Made by a program: the position numbers and the translations under genes
The notes under the pieces: model-generated
Databases searched by the model: none
The model's input: only the letters and a program-made list of their open reading frames with translations
Told to the model about the DNA's origin: nothing
From: Bacteroidales bacterium
GTDB lineage: Bacteria; Bacteroidota; Bacteroidia; Bacteroidales; B18-G4
Length of the DNA: 5,013 nucleotides
Reading direction: 5' to 3'
Assembly: GCA_023132505.1 (NCBI GenBank)
Contig: JAGLYE010000152.1
Coordinates: 1 to 5,013, forward strand
Part shown: positions 1 to 5,013 of the stretch, in pieces
Layout of the letters: each line of letters begins with the position of its first letter
Numbering within the stretch: the stretch's first letter is position 1

Positions 1-740
1 CCAAATGTTTCATAATCCATAAAAAGGTTGACTACTTCTTCCTTCGGATCTATTTCATTTAGCCAGCCAACGAACTTTTCAGTGGTCAACGGCCAATCGC
101 CCCAGCTTTGCTCCGAAAACCTGAAGGCAATGTCATCACTCAGCCTGAAATTCTTCAGCAGAAGCTTGAGTTTGGGATTGATGGCATTGGCATACATATA
201 GTTCGGACTTTTCCAGCCCATAACATGCTTGGCACCTTCGGTAAGCATCAGCTTGAAGCCCATCTCAGATACCATCTCACCTATTCCGTCGGAGTATATC
301 AACTCAGTGTTCCTGAAGGTAGTGGGCAGCTGTCCGAAATGCTGTTCCACCTTCTTCTTATGCATCTCTACCTGTTCAAAAAACTCTTCTTTACTCTTTA
401 GTGCTGCCAGTGCATGCCCATAAGTTTCAGCAATGAACTCAACATTCCCTGTTGCAGCCAGGGCCTTATAGCTATCGAGCACATCAGGTGCATATGCTTC
501 AAACTGGTCGATGGCTGTTCCCGAGATAGAAAAGCTCACTTTAAAAGCAGAGCCATATTCATTGATCAGCTCCAGCAGCAGCTTGTTCATTGGCAGGTAA
601 CACTTGTCAGCTACCCTGCGCATGATAAAGCGGTTCTGTTGTTCATCAAAATAATGATGGTTAGAACCGATATCGAAAAAACGGTAGGTCCTCAGCCTGT
701 AAGGCTGGTGAACCTGAAAATAAAAACAAATTGATCTCAT
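1..740 (-). CDS. GH57 family alpha-glucan-active glycosidase (alpha-amylase-like), N-terminal part; 3' end outside window
   Basis: This is the first 246 codons of a retaining glycoside hydrolase of family GH57, which covers alpha-amylases, 4-alpha-glucanotransferases, amylopullulanases and branching enzymes. Family motifs are visible in order: HQP at residues 11-13 (region I), ETYGHAL at 105-111 (region II), RNTELIY around E146 (region III, predicted nucleophile) and MDYETFG at 241-247 (region IV, with D242 the predicted acid/base). The E-to-D spacing of 96 residues is close to that of characterised GH57 enzymes. The N-terminus begins directly with the beta strand carrying HQP, so there is no signal peptide and a cytoplasmic location is likely. 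The ATG at 740-738 lies 21 bp after the transferase stop codon. An AGGA lies only one base before the ATG, too close for a normal ribosome binding site. Exact activity cannot be decided from this half; annotation as alpha-amylase is conventional. The frame runs off the window at position 1, so this is a window truncation, not a broken gene. Confidence 0.93.
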   Translation of the reverse strand, partial: MRSICFYFQVHQPYRLRTYRFFDIGSNHHYFDEQQNRFIMRRVADKCYLPMNKLLLELINEYGSAFKVSFSISGTAIDQFEAYAPDVLDSYKALAATGNVEFIAETYGHALAALKSKEEFFEQVEMHKKKVEQHFGQLPTTFRNTELIYSDGIGEMVSEMGFKLMLTEGAKHVMGWKSPNYMYANAINPKLKLLLKNFRLSDDIAFRFSEQSWGDWPLTTEKFVGWLNEIDPKEEVVNLFMDYETF

Positions 741-761
741 ATCCTGTAATCTTCAAATATC

Positions 762-2039
762 TTATAAAACACTTTCATATACTTCTTTGATCTTCACGGC
801 AGCATTTTCCCATTTCAGGTTATTCACTTCATCTTTGCCATATCGTCTGAACATCTTCGACAGGCCCTCATAATGCAGCAGGCCATAAATGGAATCTGCC
901 ATGGCATCCACATCCCAGAAATCGATCTTCAGGGCATGTATGAGAATCTCTGAAACACCTGATTGCCTCGAAATTACAACAGGAACATTCGACCGCATAG
1001 CTTCAAGTGGTACGATCCCGAATGGCTCTGAGACTGACGGCATCACAAAAACATCACTAAGCCCAAACATGTGGTCAACGTCATCGCCTTTCAGAAAGCC
1101 TGTAAAGTGAAAACGGTCAGCCATTTTCAGTTCGGCTACACGCCTGATGATCTTGTTAAGCATGTCGCCACTACCTGCCATGACAAAACGCACCTTCGGG
1201 TCCTTATCAAGCACTTTCCTTGCAGCTTCAACAAAATAGTCAGGGCCTTTCTGAAAGGTGATCCTCCCAAGGAAAGTCACCACTTTATCCTTTACACCAC
1301 GCTGATAATACTGATCAGGTTTGTCGCTGGGCTCAACGGCATTATGCGCTGTAAACACCTTATTGGGATCAATGCCATAGCGTTCGATCACTATTTTACG
1401 TGTCATATTGCTCACGGCAATCACACGGTCGGCCTCTTCCATGCCCCGGCGTTCCAGGTCATACACATTCTGGTTTATGTTTTCACCGGAGCGGTCGAAC
1501 TCTGTGGCATGCATATGCACTACCAGAGGCTTTCCACTCACACTCTTTGCTGCAATACCTGCAGCATAGGTAAGCCAGTCGTGTGCATGGATCACATCAA
1601 AGTCGCTTGTGGCAGCCACAGCCGAAGCGATGAGTGCATAACGTTTCACTTCATCCATAAGGTCGGTGCCATACTTGCCCGAGAACTCGAATTTTTCGGA
1701 AAGGACAACATCTTCACTGCTTATCAACTCCAGTTCCTTCGCCTCCATTATCCTCCTGAACTCTTCAGGTCCGACATATGGGATAAGATTGGAGCCAATC
1801 TCCATGTATGTAATACGCTGCCAGTATTCTTCATACTTCTTGTCCCTGAAATCGACACTGATATCACTGGCATTGATGAGCCTGACGGCTTCCTGGTTTT
1901 CATCGCCATATGCCTTGGGAACTACAAACAGCACTTCCACATCATGCTTCATCAGGCCCTTGGTCATGCCAAAGCAGGCTGTACCCAAACCTCCGGTAAT
2001 GTGTGGAGGGAATTCCCAACCGAACATTAAAACTTTCAT
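762..2039 (-). CDS. GT4-like glycosyltransferase, glycogen synthase-like
   Basis: A complete 425-residue retaining GT-B glycosyltransferase, probably a cytoplasmic enzyme that transfers glucose from a nucleotide sugar to an alpha-glucan. The N-terminal domain resembles the starch/glycogen synthase catalytic domain: WEFPPHITGGLGTA at 8-21, HAHDW at 151-155 and HMHATE at 175-180. The C-terminal domain carries GRITFQKG at 258-265, whose R259 and K264 should bind the donor phosphates, and the E-x7-E motif E338...E346 (SEPFGIVPLEAM). The C-terminal motifs, including SGVSEI at 360-365, look like family GT4. In the GGL motif, Ile14 stands where bacterial GlgA has Lys in KTGGL. So it is not a canonical GT5 GlgA, and whether the donor is ADP- or UDP-glucose cannot be read from sequence. 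The ATG at 2039-2037 is chosen because the Rossmann strand MKVLMFGWEFPP starts immediately there. It begins 25 bp after the debranching gene, with no clear Shine-Dalgarno sequence, and stops 21 bp before the GH57 gene. Both neighbours support a role in glycogen metabolism. Confidence 0.92.
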   Translation of the reverse strand: MKVLMFGWEFPPHITGGLGTACFGMTKGLMKHDVEVLFVVPKAYGDENQEAVRLINASDISVDFRDKKYEEYWQRITYMEIGSNLIPYVGPEEFRRIMEAKELELISSEDVVLSEKFEFSGKYGTDLMDEVKRYALIASAVAATSDFDVIHAHDWLTYAAGIAAKSVSGKPLVVHMHATEFDRSGENINQNVYDLERRGMEEADRVIAVSNMTRKIVIERYGIDPNKVFTAHNAVEPSDKPDQYYQRGVKDKVVTFLGRITFQKGPDYFVEAARKVLDKDPKVRFVMAGSGDMLNKIIRRVAELKMADRFHFTGFLKGDDVDHMFGLSDVFVMPSVSEPFGIVPLEAMRSNVPVVISRQSGVSEILIHALKIDFWDVDAMADSIYGLLHYEGLSKMFRRYGKDEVNNLKWENAAVKIKEVYESVL

Positions 2040-2064
2040 CAGCCGATTAATGTGTTAATGGTTA

Positions 2065-4020
2065 TCATTTTCTTTTCCTATTGTATTTCTTAATTAATGC
2101 ATGGGTCCGCAACAGTTCTGACACACTCCATGCCTGTGAGATAGTTCCGCCCGGAAGGTGTGGCGGATCACCGTCATAGACTTCAGACACAGAACCGATC
2201 CCGGCTTCCGTCATCACCGCTTCAAATCCCTTGTAGATATCTTTAATGTAGTTTACGCCCTCTTTACCATGTATTCTGAGGTATGCCTCAGCAAAGTGGC
2301 CAAATAACCATGGCCATACCGTTCCCTGGTGGTAAGCCCGGTCGCGCTCGGGCTGGTTCCCGAAGTAGGTTCCTTTATAATTGATATTCTTGGGGGACAA
2401 GGTCCTGAGTCCACGGGCTGTGAGCAATTCTTTTTGAACCACATCAATAACACCCATGCTGATCTCTTCACCAATAGCCCTGTAAGGAAGTGATGCTGCT
2501 ATGATCTGATTCGGGCGAACAGACCAGTCGGCACCTTCGCCATCTACATAATCAGCCAGGTATCCGTGTTTCTCATCCCAGAATGTACTCACAAATGAAG
2601 CAGGTATCATCTCAGCAATGTCTTTCCATTTGCTGATAAACTTATCATCACCTGAAGCTTCGGCCAATTCCATGCTGAACCTGATGGCATTATACCAGAG
2701 GGCATTAACCTCAACCGCTAATCCGATACGCGGAGTGACTGCTTTACCGTCAACAACCGCATCCATCCAGCTAAGGGCATGGCCCTGGGCACCTGCCCAT
2801 ATAAGTCCGTTGTCCTGCATATGGATATTGAAATCAGTACCCTTTCTATACCCGTCAAGGATCATCTTCATCTTGCGTCCATAAGCATTCCATATCTCTT
2901 TCTTTTCCCCTGTATAGTCTGCATATTGCTGCAGGGTCCAGAAGAACCACAGGGGGGCATCAACAGAATTATATGCAGAATCACTTCCTTCACCTATATT
3001 AGGGAATAACGGACCCTTGAGGTCGGTAAGCATAGCGTCGATCACCGCCTTGCAGGATTTAGGATCGTCATTGACAAGTGTCAGGCCCGGCAGGGCAATA
3101 AAAGTATCTCTGCCCCAGCGGTCGAACCATGGAAAGCCGGCAACGATCCATGTCTTGCCATCACGCTTTATGATAAACTGCTGAGCAGAATTTCTGAGGC
3201 AATTCTCAAAATCATCGCGTGGTGTGCGCTTCTTCACCTCCGCTGTGAATGCCCGCTTAATAGTAGCAGGGTTCACCTCTGAAGTGCCGGCACAGAAAAC
3301 AATGCTCTCTCCCTTTTTGATCTCAACTTCAAAAAAGCCCGGAACGAACAGGTCTTCCTGGTAATCATACCCGCGCTCCATCTCCTCCTGGTACTCGATG
3401 TTATAATACCATTCGGGGCTGTGGGTGTATTCTACCTTTTTGGAGAATTGCATGAAGAGCGGAGTGTATCCGTTATACAAACGCATCCTGATTCCATTGG
3501 GCACCTTGCGGTGTTTATCATTAATGTCGAAATTTGCTTTCGAGAGCTTGTGAATATTCCTGAATGCCAGGAAAGGATTGAAGCGAAGCTTTGTAGGTGA
3601 ATGTGCATCTTCAAGGGTGTAACGGATCATGATCCTGTCGTGCGACTCGGCAAAGATCAACTCCTTGCGGAGCATTACCCCCCCTACCCTGTATAGGATA
3701 TTTGGGATGGGTTCCGTATTGAAATCCCTGACATATTTATGGCCACCCGGATTATAAACACCACCCGGATACTTATGGATGCCAAGGTTAAAGCTCGCAT
3801 CCCGCTGGATCACCACCTCATCCATATTCGATAACAGGATGTGGTTCTCATTATCAATCCCGGGCTGTGGAGCGACCAGCAGGCCATGATACTTCCTTGT
3901 GTTGCAACCTATAATGGTACGACTCGAATAAGCACCCGCCCTGTTTGAACGGAGCAGTTCCCGCTTGAGTGAATATCCAAGATTTATTAACTTGTTTTTA
4001 TCAAATTCGATGTAACTCAT
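2065..4020 (-). CDS. glycogen debranching enzyme (amylo-alpha-1,6-glucosidase, GH133-type)
   Basis: A complete 651-residue bacterial/archaeal-type glycogen debranching enzyme, expected to hydrolyse alpha-1,6-linked glucose at glycogen branch points in the cytoplasm. The N-terminal beta-rich domain (about 15-260, GDE_N type) shows LLRSNRAGAYSS at 22-33 and the signature NTRKYHGLLVAPQPG at 40-54. The C-terminal (alpha/alpha)6 domain (about 275-645, GDE_C type) shows GFPWFDRWGRDTFIALPG at 295-312, SWMDA at 417-421, EVNALWYNA at 437-445, RPNQ at 502-505, YHQGTVWPW at 563-571 and SEVYDGDPPHLPGG at 612-625. By analogy with related glucosidases, D420 and E613 are candidate acid/base residues. Length is normal for the single-domain bacterial type, which lacks the separate transferase domain of eukaryotic debranching enzymes. 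The start fits because family similarity begins about 20 residues in. It ends in tandem in-frame stops (TGA then TAA). It is the first gene of the probable glycogen operon, preceded by a candidate promoter about 40 bp upstream. Confidence 0.96.
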   Translation of the reverse strand: MSYIEFDKNKLINLGYSLKRELLRSNRAGAYSSRTIIGCNTRKYHGLLVAPQPGIDNENHILLSNMDEVVIQRDASFNLGIHKYPGGVYNPGGHKYVRDFNTEPIPNILYRVGGVMLRKELIFAESHDRIMIRYTLEDAHSPTKLRFNPFLAFRNIHKLSKANFDINDKHRKVPNGIRMRLYNGYTPLFMQFSKKVEYTHSPEWYYNIEYQEEMERGYDYQEDLFVPGFFEVEIKKGESIVFCAGTSEVNPATIKRAFTAEVKKRTPRDDFENCLRNSAQQFIIKRDGKTWIVAGFPWFDRWGRDTFIALPGLTLVNDDPKSCKAVIDAMLTDLKGPLFPNIGEGSDSAYNSVDAPLWFFWTLQQYADYTGEKKEIWNAYGRKMKMILDGYRKGTDFNIHMQDNGLIWAGAQGHALSWMDAVVDGKAVTPRIGLAVEVNALWYNAIRFSMELAEASGDDKFISKWKDIAEMIPASFVSTFWDEKHGYLADYVDGEGADWSVRPNQIIAASLPYRAIGEEISMGVIDVVQKELLTARGLRTLSPKNINYKGTYFGNQPERDRAYHQGTVWPWLFGHFAEAYLRIHGKEGVNYIKDIYKGFEAVMTEAGIGSVSEVYDGDPPHLPGGTISQAWSVSELLRTHALIKKYNRKRK

Positions 4021-4061
4021 TTCTTAAGCAATTGCCTGATTTCTATGTGGTCAACAGTCTG

Positions 4062-4069
4062 CAAAAATA
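4062..4069 (-). promoter_or_regulatory. candidate Bacteroidota-type promoter (-7 box) of the glycogen operon
   Basis: Read on the minus strand, the bases are TATTTTTG, an exact match to the Bacteroidota housekeeping -7 consensus TAnnTTTG. It lies 42-49 bp upstream of the debranching enzyme start codon, which would give an untranslated leader of roughly 35-40 bases. The expected -33 element (TTTG-like, about 19-21 bp further upstream, near 4089-4094) is only weakly present as an A/T-rich stretch with a TTT. Position between two genes and correct orientation support it, but the motif is short and the region is A/T-rich. Confidence 0.45.
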
Positions 4070-4122
4070 GGCTTTTTTTATCTGGTATAAATTAATATTA
4101 AGCATAATTAACATAAAATTAA

Positions 4123-4139
4123 TAAGGTGGTTCACCTTA
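4123..4139. repeat. short perfect palindrome, 7-bp arms, upstream of the glycogen operon
   Basis: TAAGGTG and CACCTTA form perfect 7-bp arms around a 3-base centre. The element lies about 55 bp upstream of the candidate -7 box and about 100 bp upstream of the debranching enzyme start. On the minus strand it is followed by TTAATTTT, so as RNA it could be a weak second terminator for transcripts from the AlbA_2 gene. As DNA it could equally be an operator half-site pair for a dimeric regulator. The sequence alone does not decide between these. Confidence 0.4.
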
Positions 4140-4237
4140 GAAGGAACTTTCATGATAAAGTGAAATAACTATATGGATGGAATATGGAATACCGGCGGTG
4201 GATAAAGGGAAGGAGATGGGATATGAATTAGTGGAAT

Positions 4238-4270
4238 AGGGTTGCCAACCTTATTAAGGTTGGCAACCCT
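4238..4270 (-). terminator. perfect 15-bp hairpin, probable terminator of the AlbA_2-domain gene
   Basis: AGGGTTGCCAACCTT at 4238-4252 and its exact reverse complement at 4256-4270 surround a 3-base centre (ATT). The hairpin begins 3 bases after the TAG stop of the AlbA_2 gene, the usual place for an intrinsic terminator. The stem is G/C-rich in its middle and very stable. There is no clean U-tract on either side: the minus strand continues ATTCCACTAATTC, and the plus strand continues GAGCTATTTA. Termination is therefore plausible but not textbook; it may instead protect the mRNA 3' end or belong to a dispersed palindromic repeat family. Confidence 0.65.
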
Positions 4271-4273
4271 GAG

Positions 4274-5013
4274 CTATTTAGCTGGGAACCTTTCACTTAT
4301 ATATTTCAACGCCTCTCTTATCTCCAGACTGGCAGAGCTGGGCCCGGTGCGGATATAAAACTCCTCACCAAAACCTTTTTGCCTGAGAAAGACAGGGGCC
4401 GGGCTGCGTGTGCACTTCACATGACAAACAGTGCCTCCATCGATCTTTTCAAGGGTAGTCCTGATATAGGGCGTAACTTCCTGCCCCATCGATGATTTTA
4501 CCAGGTTCCAGAAATGTAACAGAAACTTATCGTCATTATCAAATTTATCTATTTCAACACCCTCTACCCTGCCATCGTCTTCCACCCCAATAAGTAGATG
4601 TCCCCCACTGGAGTTCAAAAAAGCAGAGATGGTTTTCAGGCTGGCATGCTCAATGGCCGGATTTTTCTTTTCCTGCCTTACATCCCAGCGGAAAGAGGTC
4701 TTGAATTCAAGGTTATAGCTCTCCCCTGCTCCGATGAGATCGCGGATGCCTGGCTCAAGCTCATGTCCCCGGCCGGTGAAAAAAGAAATATGTTCAAGGG
4801 CTTTTATGGCATGGGAATGCAGTTCCTTATAGGCTATTCCGGGTTGCTCACGATCAAATTTAAAGTGGCTGACTTCACGCGAATAAAGCTTGCATGTCTT
4901 GGACGCATCACCACGCATCTCATAACCCAGGTTGATGGCCATAGCAGCTGTAGCATATTCCGATGGTGTCATCTTGCCCATGAGCAACATCATGGGAAGG
5001 ATCATTCCTGAGG
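4274..5013 (-). CDS. AlbA_2 (Schlafen-type) domain protein, C-terminal part; 5' end probably outside window
   Basis: Residues below count from the ATG at 5005-5003, giving 243 residues. The second half is an AlbA_2 / Schlafen-type putative nucleic-acid-binding domain (about 93-230): ESYNLEFKTS at 95-104, ISAFLNSSGGHLLIGVEDDG at 126-145, VTPYI at 177-181 and FYIRTGPSSASLE at 217-229. Such domains occur in bacterial proteins often labelled transcriptional regulator or ATP-binding protein, and the biochemical role is usually unknown. The first 90 residues are not recognised. They start with a hydrophobic stretch (MILPMMLLMG) followed by mostly helix-forming sequence, with faint TPR-like spacing at about 16-41 and 56-72. 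The frame stays open upstream of this ATG (codons for Ser and Gly precede it) to the window edge, and the ATG has an AGGA immediately against it rather than at normal spacing. A start further upstream, perhaps with a membrane or helical-repeat domain, is therefore likely. It is separated from the glycogen operon by 253 bp and a hairpin, so a shared function is not implied. Confidence 0.85.
   Translation of the reverse strand, partial: SGMILPMMLLMGKMTPSEYATAAMAINLGYEMRGDASKTCKLYSREVSHFKFDREQPGIAYKELHSHAIKALEHISFFTGRGHELEPGIRDLIGAGESYNLEFKTSFRWDVRQEKKNPAIEHASLKTISAFLNSSGGHLLIGVEDDGRVEGVEIDKFDNDDKFLLHFWNLVKSSMGQEVTPYIRTTLEKIDGGTVCHVKCTRSPAPVFLRQKGFGEEFYIRTGPSSASLEIREALKYISERFPAK

Larger units (their letters stand above)
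1..4058 (-). other. probable glycogen-metabolism operon (debranching enzyme, glycosyltransferase, GH57)
   Basis: Three consecutive minus-strand genes are separated by only 25 and 21 bp, with no terminator-like hairpin between them. One promoter candidate lies before the first gene. All three products fit alpha-glucan metabolism, so co-transcription is likely. The operon's 3' end is outside the window, so further members after the GH57 gene cannot be excluded. Confidence 0.75.

Noticed and set aside
108..734. Several plus-strand open frames opposite the GH57 gene.
   Set aside because: They overlap each other and lie antisense to a frame carrying all expected GH57 motifs; none of their translations resembles a protein family.
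1071..2030. A 319-codon plus-strand open frame opposite the glycosyltransferase gene.
   Set aside because: It is in exact codon register with the transferase, so it stays open simply because that gene uses no TTA, CTA or TCA codons there. Its translation is rich in His and Cys and shows no family motif, while the minus-strand protein has clear GT-B motifs.
2040..2064. Small inverted repeat ATTAA/TTAAT in the spacer between the debranching and transferase genes.
   Set aside because: Only five A/T pairs, expected by chance in an A/T-rich spacer; too weak for a terminator.
4146..4165. Overlapping 5-bp inverted repeats (ACTTT/AAAGT and TTTCA/TGAAA).
   Set aside because: Short, A/T-rich and mutually exclusive, so no better than chance.
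4598..5011. A 137-codon plus-strand open frame opposite the AlbA_2 gene.
   Set aside because: It is antisense to a recognisable domain, has no known motif, and ends close to the window edge.
1..5013. Possible defence or mobile island, suggested by the AlbA_2 domain.
   Set aside because: No transposase, integrase, terminal repeats, tRNA or second defence-type gene is present, and the neighbours are core glycogen-metabolism genes.

Overview
The window looks like a chromosomal piece of a Bacteroidota (Bacteroidales-like) bacterium. Three things point there: the gene order debranching enzyme, glycosyltransferase, GH57 glycosidase, which is typical of that phylum; start codons without good Shine-Dalgarno sequences; and an exact match to the Bacteroidota -7 promoter element (TAnnTTTG) upstream of the first of the three genes. 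This taxonomic call is inferred from gene content and signals, not from a marker gene.

All four genes lie on the minus strand, so the layout reads right to left. From 5013 to 4274 is the 3' part of a gene ending in an AlbA_2 (Schlafen-type) domain; its reading frame is still open at the window edge. It is followed by a perfect 15-bp hairpin (4238-4270), the likely terminator. The 253-bp gap 4021-4273 also holds a shorter palindrome (4123-4139) and a candidate promoter (-7 box at 4062-4069). Then come three closely spaced genes forming a probable operon: a GH133-type glycogen debranching enzyme (4020-2065), a GT4-like glycosyltransferase usually annotated as glycogen synthase-like (2039-762), and the first 246 codons of a GH57 glycosidase (740 to beyond position 1). 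The gaps between them are 25 and 21 bp.

Together the three operon products make a compact alpha-glucan (glycogen) unit: a candidate chain-building transferase, an enzyme that removes alpha-1,6 branch stubs, and a GH57 enzyme that hydrolyses or rearranges alpha-1,4/1,6-glucan. None shows an obvious signal peptide, which fits cytoplasmic storage-glycogen turnover rather than uptake of external starch. No nucleotide-sugar pyrophosphorylase, classical GH13 branching enzyme or phosphorylase is visible here.

I found no RNA genes, insertion sequences, CRISPR arrays or signs of recent transfer. The window is mainly ordinary core metabolism. The least explained parts are the N-terminal half of the AlbA_2 protein, the sugar-donor specificity of the transferase, and the structured intergenic gap.
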